This document shows positions 16,066 to 24,700 of a stretch of 39,965 nucleotides of DNA, one piece after another. The notes beneath the pieces are model-generated. The model searched no databases and was not told the DNA's origin. It saw only the letters and a program-made list of their open reading frames with translations. The number at the start of each line of letters is the position of its first letter. Position 1 is the first letter of the stretch. The position numbers and the translations under genes were made by a program. Source of the stretch: Bacteroidales bacterium UBA6397 (GTDB lineage: Bacteria > Bacteroidota > Bacteroidia > Bacteroidales > UBA932); assembly GCA_002439875.1 (NCBI GenBank), contig DJQB01000025.1, forward strand, positions 77,070-117,034, given 5' to 3'.

Positions 16066-16866
16066 TTAGAAAACAATTCTTGGCGGACGGGATGTCACAG
16101 TGAGTTTAAGGCCGCTGTCAAAGGCATTCTGGATCTCAACTCCGCCCTTTGTGACATTGCAGAGGGTCAAGGAACCGCTTTTGATGTCTTTTGCCTTAAG
16201 CTCACCTATTTTCTCAGAGATAGTCTCTCCCGCGATCTCGACCTCTTTGTAAACCTCGAAGGCATTCCCTTGAGCGACACCGTCATCTGAACCGACGCTT
16301 ATGTACAGGGTCTTCGCCCCTTTCTTAGGATGTGTTTCCGCTATTGACTTGATTTCCCCTGAAACCCGGAATTGGTCGTTTACAAGTTTTTTCATATCAT
16401 CGGGAACCAGAATGAACGCATCCGCATAGGCAGCGTCATACCCGGAACCCGAGGATCCGTAATGAGTTTCCTTCTTGCTTCCTCTTGTGCTTCCATCGGC
16501 CACGTTAGTGATCATCCATGAATATTCAAGTGTGGTTTTGTATGTGACTTTACCTTCTTTGCTTGTCTCTTTCTTGCCGGTGAAAGAGGTGATCTGAGCG
16601 GTGAGCAAGCAGTCTGCATTCTTTTCGCGCGCCACATCAACCGCCTTGGCTATGTCGCTTGACATACCGCTCACAGTGCTGCCGTCAATGACTGTAAGAC
16701 GCGGCGAAGCCACAAGTCCTGAAATCATCTCACTCCGTAATTTCTCGGCCCATTTTGAGTCAATTCCGGAAAGGTGGCCAACCTCACCCACAAGAAGGGT
16801 GCTTTTCTGCGCTGACATGTTCAGTGACATAAGCACCGCCGTCAACAATAAAAATGCTCTTTTCAT
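16066..16866 (-). CDS. Exported CsgG/FlgT-like protein
   Basis: This 266-residue protein has an SPI signal peptide ending NMSAQ. Residues about 20-150 follow the pattern of CsgG-type domains: a first strand with a conserved VGEVG, a helix that ends in a region of the type LVASPRLTVIDGS, and later strands ending in YSWMITNVADGS. Residues about 180-265 resemble the C-terminal FlgT-like beta barrel (TLYISVGSDDGVAQGNAFEV, then a closing strand). CsgG and FlgT work in outer-membrane-associated secretion or motor structures, so a structural envelope role is plausible. It has no lipobox Cys, unlike CsgG itself. It lies 32 bp after the PEGA+FGE-like gene. Family assignment is from pattern only. Confidence 0.6.
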   Translation of the reverse strand: MKRAFLLLTAVLMSLNMSAQKSTLLVGEVGHLSGIDSKWAEKLRSEMISGLVASPRLTVIDGSTVSGMSSDIAKAVDVAREKNADCLLTAQITSFTGKKETSKEGKVTYKTTLEYSWMITNVADGSTRGSKKETHYGSSGSGYDAAYADAFILVPDDMKKLVNDQFRVSGEIKSIAETHPKKGAKTLYISVGSDDGVAQGNAFEVYKEVEIAGETISEKIGELKAKDIKSGSLTLCNVTKGGVEIQNAFDSGLKLTVTSRPPRIVF

Positions 16867-16898
16867 AATGTTTGTTTATTAAATATAATTCTGATAAT

Positions 16899-18158
16899 CT
16901 AATCCAAAGCCAGACGGAAGCCGACTTTTCCACTGCTTTCCGCCGGCTTCATGTGCCCTCTGACAGCGCAACGAAGCATCCAAGGGTCATCAGCGAAGCT
17001 TCCGCCACGCACTATTTTCTGGATTCCTTTTTCAGGGCCTGTCGGGTTCACAACGGAGTCCGCCTTATAACGCGACAGATAGTCGGAACACCATTCAGCC
17101 ACATTCCCAGACATGTCATAAAGACCGTATGCATTCGGTTTTTTGGTGCCCGGACGGGATGTGGAAACTCCGGTAACGGCAACTTGCGCCGTTCCTCCAC
17201 CTGCGGGTTCGTCCGGAGAACCGCCAGCCCGCGCCGCATATTCCCATTCCGCCTCGGTCGGGAGCCTGAAGTGCATTCCGGATTCGGCATTGAGTTTCGC
17301 GATGAATTCCTGAACATCATACCAGGTGACATTCTCCACCGGCAGATCATCTCCTTGGTTAAGAGAAGGGTTGCTGCCCATCACTGCCTTCCACAAGGCC
17401 TGTGAGACTTCAGTCACACCTATCTTGTAGGGTTTCAGACTCACGGTATGGACAGGACTCTCATAACTCATTGTGCTTTCCTTGCTCCTTTTTTCGGAGG
17501 AACCCATTTGAAAGACCCCTCCCGGGATGTCTTTCATCTCATAGGATATGCCTTTATATTGAAAACTTCCCTCTGCCTTGAGCCAAACTGACAAAGTTCC
17601 GGTACGGCGGAGCGCGATCTCGAAGCCCATGCTCTCCGTATTGTATCCCGGAGCCTTGATTTCAAGAATATGGGAGCCTTCCGGTCCCTCATATTCAAAA
17701 GGCAGGATGCTGGAAAGTTTTTCCCCGTCAACGTACACATCCGCATCCCTGACATTACTCTCAATACGCATTTTCCCCGTAGGACCTCTGTCGCCCCCCT
17801 GAGGAATCTCCACCTGCATTATGTATGTGGATTTTTTCCGCAATGGTTCCTCAAATTCATAGCGGAGCGGCAGATACTTCGTGGTCTTGATGTTCAGCCA
17901 CCAAGACTTGTCCACCATGTACACCCACCACTCTCCATCCTTGAATTCTGATTTCACCACCGATCCTTCAAATGTGACATCCTTCAGCACGAGTCCTATC
18001 TTGACCAAGGCGCACATCTCTCCGTTCAGGTCCTTCACTTCATAACGTACCGCACTGATGTCGCTTGGATCGACGTGAAAATCCTTCACCTTAAGTTCTT
18101 GACCCAAAGCACACAGCGAGACCGCCATGGTGATGACTATCGCAAACAGCCTTCTCAT
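16899..18158 (-). CDS. Exported PEGA plus FGE-like (SUMF1/C-type-lectin fold) protein
   Basis: This 419-residue protein has a signal peptide ending CALGQ, an uncharacterised N-terminal beta domain (about 22-120), a PEGA domain (about 128-195, with DADVYVDGEKL and IKAPGYNTE) and a C-terminal FGE-sulfatase (SUMF1) domain (about 205-418). The latter shows IPGGVFQMGS, PVENVTWYDVQEF, FRLPTEAEWEYAARAG, YGLYDMSGNVAEW and VRGGSF...GFRLAL. The two copper-binding cysteines of true formylglycine-generating enzymes are not at the expected places after RGGS; there is only one Cys, in MLRCAVRG. I therefore infer a binding or structural role for the fold rather than sulfatase maturation. PEGA domains often bind surface polymers. 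The gene starts 3 bp after the NTF2-like gene. Confidence 0.85.
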   Translation of the reverse strand: MRRLFAIVITMAVSLCALGQELKVKDFHVDPSDISAVRYEVKDLNGEMCALVKIGLVLKDVTFEGSVVKSEFKDGEWWVYMVDKSWWLNIKTTKYLPLRYEFEEPLRKKSTYIMQVEIPQGGDRGPTGKMRIESNVRDADVYVDGEKLSSILPFEYEGPEGSHILEIKAPGYNTESMGFEIALRRTGTLSVWLKAEGSFQYKGISYEMKDIPGGVFQMGSSEKRSKESTMSYESPVHTVSLKPYKIGVTEVSQALWKAVMGSNPSLNQGDDLPVENVTWYDVQEFIAKLNAESGMHFRLPTEAEWEYAARAGGSPDEPAGGGTAQVAVTGVSTSRPGTKKPNAYGLYDMSGNVAEWCSDYLSRYKADSVVNPTGPEKGIQKIVRGGSFADDPWMLRCAVRGHMKPAESSGKVGFRLALD

Positions 18159-18161
18159 CCG

Positions 18162-19130
18162 TCAAATCTTGAAATTATCCAATGTGAACACATCCTCATC
18201 AGGCGTTTCCATCGGCTGCCAAGTACGGACATTGATCTGCGGAGCGTCCGGGTTCTCGAAATTCCAGACAAGGAACAATATTCCCTCATCGCTGTAATTC
18301 GAGGAATTCCAGTGCTGGACAAGGGTCACGCCATAGAAATTGGGGTTGGCCCCGTGGCGCAGCACTTTGATCTCATCGAATTTGACATTGACATACCCAT
18401 TGCGCGCGAAGACACGCTTCAGATTTGCAAGATACTGCTGCTTGCTTTGCTTGGTGTACTGGATCTCAGGCCTGTTGGAGCGCATCTGGACTTCATTAGG
18501 CACGCGTCTGATGACCTTCCCGGTGATTATGAGTGCATCATCACTGAACACGGCATCCATAAAATCGATATCCTTTTGGTTGTAGGCGTTGCGGAATTGT
18601 TCCACATAGTGAAGTATCTGCATACGGCGGTCAAGGTCGTCAAGCTCCACACCCTCCTTCATTATTCTCATGTACTGGTTGATGCCGAGGGTGAAATTGA
18701 AATCGACTATACGTCCGTCGCTGTCGAAATCTATGCTGACTTCCTGGATTTTGCTTCCTTTGTAAGTGTCATCCAAAGGCTTCATCTCCACTTCAATATT
18801 CCTTACCTGCCAGCTGTCGGACTGTCCGCCGCCAAGACGAAGACAGTTCGTGACAATCTCGTCATCAAGCGTTCTGAAACGCACATTATCCCAAAGCATG
18901 ACTATGCTGTGGGAGGCCATATCATCAATGTCAAGCCCGCTGAAATTCACATTGCCTCCGTTGGACTCAGCGGTGTTGATCGCTGTCAGCAACCTTGAGA
19001 CCTGCCGCTCCATCCGTGTTTTGAGCGCGGCGTCCGACAAACCGTCGGCTATTTCGAAATCCACATTGTTCTGGGCTGAAGCCATTGTGAATATAAATGA
19101 CAGAGCCGTCATAAAGAATATCTTTTTCAT
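18162..19130 (-). CDS. Exported protein with NTF2-like domain
   Basis: I start this gene at the ATG at 19130 (322 residues), which begins a signal peptide (MKKIFFMTALSFIF, ending MASAQ). An upstream in-frame start at 19172 would add 14 residues and overlap the previous gene. The N-terminal half (about 20-150) is of unknown type. The C-terminal half (about 155-305) looks like an NTF2/SnoaL-type fold, with the helix VEQFRNAYNQKDIDFMDAVF followed by strands and the characteristic NVRTWQP-like end. Such domains bind small ligands or mediate assembly. The start is one base after the previous stop, and its stop is 3 bp before the PEGA+FGE-like gene. Confidence 0.7.
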   Translation of the reverse strand: MKKIFFMTALSFIFTMASAQNNVDFEIADGLSDAALKTRMERQVSRLLTAINTAESNGGNVNFSGLDIDDMASHSIVMLWDNVRFRTLDDEIVTNCLRLGGGQSDSWQVRNIEVEMKPLDDTYKGSKIQEVSIDFDSDGRIVDFNFTLGINQYMRIMKEGVELDDLDRRMQILHYVEQFRNAYNQKDIDFMDAVFSDDALIITGKVIRRVPNEVQMRSNRPEIQYTKQSKQQYLANLKRVFARNGYVNVKFDEIKVLRHGANPNFYGVTLVQHWNSSNYSDEGILFLVWNFENPDAPQINVRTWQPMETPDEDVFTLDNFKI

Positions 19131-19131
19131 C

Positions 19132-19980
19132 TTATTTTGAGAATATAAACCAAACTTTATCGTAACCGTCATAATTGTCGGAAGTCTTGCTGAGCGATTT
19201 GAAATCAGTGCGGCTCGTACTGCCAGGCCCCAGAACTGTGACCACGGCGGAGTCTTTTCCTATCAGCAAGAACACCTCCTCTGGGTGTTTGCATGTTGCC
19301 ATAGGTCCTGTCTTCTTTATTTTGAATTCGGCCTTAAGACGGGAGAGGACTGTTCTGGCCTCCGAATAGCTTGCGGCGGAAAGCAGTTGATCCACTACTT
19401 CCTGCTGCCATGCGGCCTCCAGTTTAAGCGAAGGATTCTCCACAGTGGCTTCACGTTCAGCGGGAACTGTTATAGGATCTGAAGTGGGAGTCGCCTCATG
19501 AACCGCTGCAGGTTCCTCCTTCGCTACAGTCTCAGTGACTGCCGTTGATGTGCCTTTTTCTGTCTTCTTAGTATCTGGAATCTCTGCCTTCTCCGTATCG
19601 GGAGTCTCTGTTTTCCCCGCAGCGGAGTTTTTTTCCACCAATGTAACGTTCTCCGCATCAAGAATATTGCTTTTCTTGACGTACAGGAACACTTTCACCA
19701 TTTCTCCCCGGCGGATCTGAAGAGAGTCCTGCTGACTCTGGATGTCGCGGATGAGGACATCCTTGTCGCGGAAAGACTTCTTTGAATCAGTATATTCCTT
19801 GACTTCGATAAGAAGAAGGTCATTCGCCACCTCATAGGCTTCCGACGCTGTCTCCATCGTGGCTTCGGCATAAAGATACAAAGGATTCCTTTTTATGGAA
19901 TTCATCTTCTTTGTGTTCTGTCCCCAAACGGGAACGACGGCCGTCAACATCGTGACTATAAACAATAAACGTCTCATCAT
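19132..19980 (-). CDS. Exported protein with Thr/Glu/Pro-rich linker, unknown function
   Basis: I do not recognise this 282-residue protein. It has a signal peptide ending VVPVWGQ. An N-terminal helical region (about 30-110) is followed by a low-complexity Glu/Thr/Lys/Pro linker (about 120-175) with repeated ETPDTEKAE-like units, then a C-terminal domain (about 180-282). The C-terminal part contains a helical stretch and a final beta-rich region with GPGSTSRTDFKSL and a KVWFIFSK end. A rigid linker between two domains would suit a protein that reaches across the periplasm. The ATG overlaps the stop of the previous gene by one base (TAATG), indicating coupled translation. Confidence 0.65.
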   Translation of the reverse strand: MMRRLLFIVTMLTAVVPVWGQNTKKMNSIKRNPLYLYAEATMETASEAYEVANDLLLIEVKEYTDSKKSFRDKDVLIRDIQSQQDSLQIRRGEMVKVFLYVKKSNILDAENVTLVEKNSAAGKTETPDTEKAEIPDTKKTEKGTSTAVTETVAKEEPAAVHEATPTSDPITVPAEREATVENPSLKLEAAWQQEVVDQLLSAASYSEARTVLSRLKAEFKIKKTGPMATCKHPEEVFLLIGKDSAVVTVLGPGSTSRTDFKSLSKTSDNYDGYDKVWFIFSK

Positions 19981-21062
19981 TATAGTTTTATCTCTTCGAA
20001 CAAATATTTAATGCCATGAGTCGGCACGAAAGGTGTGAGCCTGGCCTGTCCGGAGCCCTCTCCTTTGGCAATCACCGAGTGGGGAATCTGAACCCGTAGG
20101 ATGTGATTGTACGACGCCGCCTCATTCCGGTAGATCACCAGTGCCTCAATCCGTTCATCATCCTTCGCGATGACTCCGCAATAAGCCTTGCAATCCGTGC
20201 CGTCGGCGTAAGCGGCGATCGAGTTGACTCCGGCGCTGAAGGCCGTCCTCTCAAGTCCGTAAGCGATCATCGAAACATCAAGACTTATGTTTGAGTCACG
20301 GACAAGCCCGGAGACGAGATTGTGTAGGGTCTCTTCCTCGAACGCGGCATCGTTCACAGGCTCCATGTTCTCTCCTGAGAAGAAAGTGTCCGCAGACAAT
20401 GAGGAAAAATAGTAATATCCATTCCGGCAAACCGCCACGCCATCATCACGGAGTTCCGTACTGTCAGGTTTCTGTACAGGTCCGGCGAATATGGCGGATT
20501 GGATTTCCTGCGGAAGCCGTCTGCCGTTTTCTTTGATGTCCCTGCCGGTAAGCAGTTCAACGTCGGAAGGAAACAGCATCTGCCCGTCCTGCCACTTGAA
20601 TATGTACCTGTAATGTGGAATGTCGCGAATCTCAAGGATTCCATGCCCACCAGGACAAAGGGTCTTCAATGAAGACAATGCCCCTTGGCTGAACACTATG
20701 CCATCTTCCAGAAGTTGAGTTTCGAGGGATTTCTCTCTTTTGATCGGCAAGTCCGCCTCAAGGGCGTATCTTTCCAGAAAATTGCATACGACAGGACCCG
20801 TGAGCAGGCGTTCCTCTGCGGAAAAGAAACTGTAACCTATGTGCTCAATCACTCCATTTTCCTTTATAACGGTCACAGGTGTGTCCATGAACATAAGCGC
20901 GGCCGTGTGCTCCCCGTCCGGAAGAGCCGCGAGTGTTTCCTTCCCAAGCAACTCTCCCATCCGTTCAAGCCGGTCACTTCTGTAGGGCAGGTTTCCGCCG
21001 AGGAGAATCCCCGGCAGAAACAGCCACAGCAGAACCGCGCTTATGTTACGGAGTCTTTTCAT
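19980..21062 (-). CDS. Exported protein, unknown function (360 aa)
   Basis: I do not recognise this protein. It starts with a signal peptide (RNISAVLLWLFLPGILLGG), probably cleaved near residue 22. The mature 335 residues are mixed alpha/beta with no TM segment. Four mature Cys residues or more are present, including CPGGHG near residue 135. The gene overlaps the previous one by one base (TGATG) and the next one by one base (TAATG), so it is deeply embedded in the operon. Lack of a lipobox suggests a soluble periplasmic protein. Confidence 0.65.
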   Translation of the reverse strand: MKRLRNISAVLLWLFLPGILLGGNLPYRSDRLERMGELLGKETLAALPDGEHTAALMFMDTPVTVIKENGVIEHIGYSFFSAEERLLTGPVVCNFLERYALEADLPIKREKSLETQLLEDGIVFSQGALSSLKTLCPGGHGILEIRDIPHYRYIFKWQDGQMLFPSDVELLTGRDIKENGRRLPQEIQSAIFAGPVQKPDSTELRDDGVAVCRNGYYYFSSLSADTFFSGENMEPVNDAAFEEETLHNLVSGLVRDSNISLDVSMIAYGLERTAFSAGVNSIAAYADGTDCKAYCGVIAKDDERIEALVIYRNEAASYNHILRVQIPHSVIAKGEGSGQARLTPFVPTHGIKYLFEEIKL

Positions 21063-21697
21063 CAGTAACCGATTGTGAAACTCTCCTGAGTTCCACCAGG
21101 ATGGTGGATGTAGCCTTGGACAAGCTTGCCATCCTTGAACTTTGTGTTGACAAGTCTGTCGCCTTTCGTCACCTGCTTATATGAGCCATCCTTCATGTCA
21201 ATCTTGTATGATTTGGTGATTTTCACCTCTCCTCCCATACCATCCGGCTTACCGCCTTTCATCGGACCTTCGTATATGCCCCAGCCGAGGTTGTATGATG
21301 TTGATTGAGATGGCTCTGGTTGTGGTGGCACAGGAGGTTTTTCTGTGTCTGCACCAGAACCCACTTTAGGTGTGTCAACTTGAGGATCTACTTTCGGAGT
21401 ATCGGCTGGAGGTAGTACTATAGTGTCAATTCCAGGTGCGGGATCATTTCCACCGTTGCTTTTTCCTTTGAAGCACGCGAGATAGACAGTACCTCCTGCG
21501 GCCACCAACGCAGCGGCGATGATGGCGATGAGTTTTCCGTTAACCCCTGGTTTCTTTTCTATCTCTTCGAGCGTCTGCCCGCACTTGGGGCAGACGAATT
21601 TTCCGTCCACTTCCTCAAGGTCGGTTTCCTGAAACACCGTCCCCTTGTCGGCTTCCGTACAGATGCCGTAATTGGTACATTTATAAGTCTTTGCCAT
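21062..21697 (-). CDS. Zinc ribbon, TM and MORN-like connector protein
   Basis: This 211-residue protein has an unusual layout. A zinc ribbon at the N-terminus uses Cys7, Cys13, Cys36 and Cys39 (CTNYGIC and CPKC). A single TM helix spans about residues 54-76. A Pro/Asp/Thr-rich linker (about 80-135) has repeated DTPKVDPQ-like units. The C-terminal 70 residues contain MORN-like repeats (GWGIYEGPMKGGKPDG; TKFKDGKLVQGYI). By the usual rule the zinc ribbon is cytosolic and the tail extracytoplasmic, so it could join the cytosolic tubulin-like proteins to the periplasmic proteins of the same operon (inference). It starts 7 bp after the long tubulin-like gene and overlaps the next gene by one base. 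Confidence 0.75.
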   Translation of the reverse strand: MAKTYKCTNYGICTEADKGTVFQETDLEEVDGKFVCPKCGQTLEEIEKKPGVNGKLIAIIAAALVAAGGTVYLACFKGKSNGGNDPAPGIDTIVLPPADTPKVDPQVDTPKVGSGADTEKPPVPPQPEPSQSTSYNLGWGIYEGPMKGGKPDGMGGEVKITKSYKIDMKDGSYKQVTKGDRLVNTKFKDGKLVQGYIHHPGGTQESFTIGY

Positions 21698-21704
21698 AAT
21701 TCTA

Positions 21705-24700
21705 TTAATTCTTTAAAGTTTGTATCGCTTCCTTGGCCGCGGCAAGGAAATCCTGAAACTCCTGCGTGCCTTGGTTATTGCCCGTTTCCGGAAGGAGGGT
21801 GCCGTTGAGCAGTTCCTGTACCTTAGGACGCAGCTCGTTCACCCGGTTCTCCACGTTCAGGTACTCTTTCTTCATTTTCGACTCCACCTGCGCCTTGATG
21901 TCCTCGCAGAAATCCTCGGTGAACTGATCGCTGAACCCGATCTCCGAGAATTTAGGCGACAGAGGCTTCAGTGTCTCGAAACCGGTGTCCTCGTCGGCTT
22001 CCATAGTGCCGAACATCTTGCGTCCTGTCCCGTCCATCACATCGCCGTACTTGATGATGCCCATAACGTAAGCGAGAATCACCCAGCTCATATATTCCTT
22101 TCTCAACTGGGACTTCTGCTTTTCCTTCGTCACGAAAAGGTCAGGCAGACCTTCTCCACCAACTCCCTCGCCGAAGAGAAGAATCTTGCTCTTGCGGACC
22201 TCAGACTCGCTTACAGTAGGAGTGACAGTGGTGAGATAGTCGAATTTCTCCTTGTAGAAAGTGAGGTTCTGAAGACAGCGGATCGGGAAGTAAGACGCGA
22301 CGCTCAGCACGGTGATCTCGTTTTTCCGTTCCCCGGACATATCCACCTTGACCCTGACACTGGCGTCTGTCGCATTCTCCAATGCAGTCTTAAGATTCTC
22401 GGCGAACTTCTGGACTTTCTCTTTACCCTCTACCTTTGGAATGTTTACAAGAACGATGCGACGCATCACATTAACCCCTACATTAGTGATAGTATTATTC
22501 TTCACACTTTTTCCAACCTCGCTCGGATTGAATCTCGCAAGCACACCGCTTTCTGAAACAACCTTCTTGGCAAACTGCTGAAGGTCTTCCGCCGAAGAAT
22601 AATTCTCACTAAGTTGCTCAAGAATATTGCGGTTTATAAGTTTCTCTCTGTCCTCAATCAGAGTGTTGTCGTGAATGGAGATGACCTTTTCCCGGACCGT
22701 CTTCTCGAAAATGTTGTTGAGGGCATCCTGGTCGATCACGGCATTAGCGCGGACGAATGTCTTTTCCGTTCCTATTAGTTTCAGGATTTCCTGACGTACG
22801 GCTGTGGAGATGTTTTCTTGATTCTTCCTGCTGTGAATCATTGTCTCGGTGAATGACTTCACCTTAGGCTGGTCATAGTAGCGGATAACGGTGCCTTCCA
22901 GATTGTCAACATCCACCTTATCCTTGCAAAGAGCTCCGACATGTTTGTCGCTGCTTTCGATGGCATCACTAACAGTACCGACGAATTCCTCCAAACGGGA
23001 ACGAAGCGTGTTTTCCTTGCCAAGGAGCACCTTGAGGAGATCAACGGCAAATCCGCAGGCTTCAACCTCTGTACGTCTCTGGCAGATTTTCTGCATGATT
23101 TCCGCATAACCGGCCAACATCTGCTTGCCTTTCAGGCCACGGGTTATAAGACCGGCATCATTGTATTCCTTGGCTTTCGCCTGACGCTCCTGTTCAAGTT
23201 TGTCCAAAAGCTGACGGAGCTTGACAGATCTGTCCTCGAATTGCTTGACTTTTTCCTGTGTCTCGGAAATAATGGTATCACTGAGTTCCAGAAGATTGTA
23301 CAAGGCAAAAGTGCCGTTCGCCCACTTGTCAAAAAGGTCGGCCTCCATCCTCTGCACGATTTCTTCGGCGTGTTTCTCTCTGACTTCTTTCTTTCCCGAG
23401 AAGAAATCTGACACCCCGACACCTCTGAAGCCTGTCTGGAGTCCCTTTGCGCACAACTCGTTAAGTTTGGCGATTGGTTGTGAGGTGCCTTGGGCATCCT
23501 CAAGCCATTTCGGCACCACCTTGACCCAATATGACTGGAAAGTTCCCCATTTCCCTTCATCGGAAGGCAAGATCGGGATGTCAAGCATCAGGTGTTTGTC
23601 AGAAAATCTCCAGTTCTCAAGAGGGTTGCCCAGTTTCTTGTCCTGACCTTTGACATAGTCCGCCCAATCAACATTGGCCGGGGCATTACGGAAGCCGAGA
23701 TCATCGTTCCAGTTGTTGTACCGCAATTGTAGGAGAGACTGACGGCCAAGTGAATAGGTGAAATATTCCTTGATTTCCTCCTCTGGAACAACCACTCTCT
23801 TGATGCCGAAAGATCCTACAGCTTTTGTTCTGTATGGGATGAACTTCCCCGGCTTGGCCTTTTCATACATCTCGTTTGGCTCATCGATGTTTTCGAAATT
23901 TGCAGCACGAATTAAATCAGCGGTGGTAAACTCATTGAATTCTAAAAAGACTTTATTATATGCGAAATCGGCCACTACCTGAGGCAACTCATGATGTGAA
24001 TCAAGCCGCATTCCCTTTTCGTTCTCATTTGTGTAAACCATCAAACCATCGGTAATGCGCCTGACACCGTCAAATTCTAATCTACCCGAAGGTGACATTC
24101 CGGTAACGTCATAAGGTTTCCACGCTTTGCAGAGCAACGCATTGAGTTCTTTGAGTGCGGCATAACCGTTAGCGTGATACCTTGGTCCCATTGCCCACCC
24201 TGCCGGAGGATTGATTTCAGGGATCATAACATAAGCAACGATGTTAGTTCCTGTTGCCTTATCACCTTTGCTTTGATATTCCTCCTTGAAACTTGGAAAC
24301 ATTCGTGTCTGGGCCACTACGTCTACTATCGAGCCGGAACCTGTGCCTCCGGCAAGGCCGCCAAAAATGTAGATGCAAGTACTGCTGGCCTTGCTTATCT
24401 TGCTGACTTTCTCATAAACATTTCCTAGAGAAGCCAGATACATAGACACATTCGCACCAAACAGAATCCTTCCCGCGCGGCGCATCTGACCGGCGGCGAC
24501 ACCGAGCGTGCCAATGCTTTTCTGCATGACTTCTGGGTCACCAACCACGCCTTTCAGGCCCGGGTAACTTGATGGAGACGCGAAAATCTCATCAAGTGAA
24601 ATGCCTTTAATGAATAGGAACTCATTTTCATTGAACTGCGCGTTCTCGCCACGTACATACCAACTCTTGTCTCCGGAATGCATCATCTCGTCCGTGGTGT

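Noticed and set aside
16899..18158. Reading the FGE-like proteins as sulfatase-maturing enzymes
   Set aside because: The key cysteines are not in place and the window's sulfatase is Ser-type, matured by a different enzyme class.
16899..18158. Diversity-generating retroelement target, because of the C-type-lectin-like fold
   Set aside because: No reverse transcriptase gene and no template/variable repeat pair is seen in the window.
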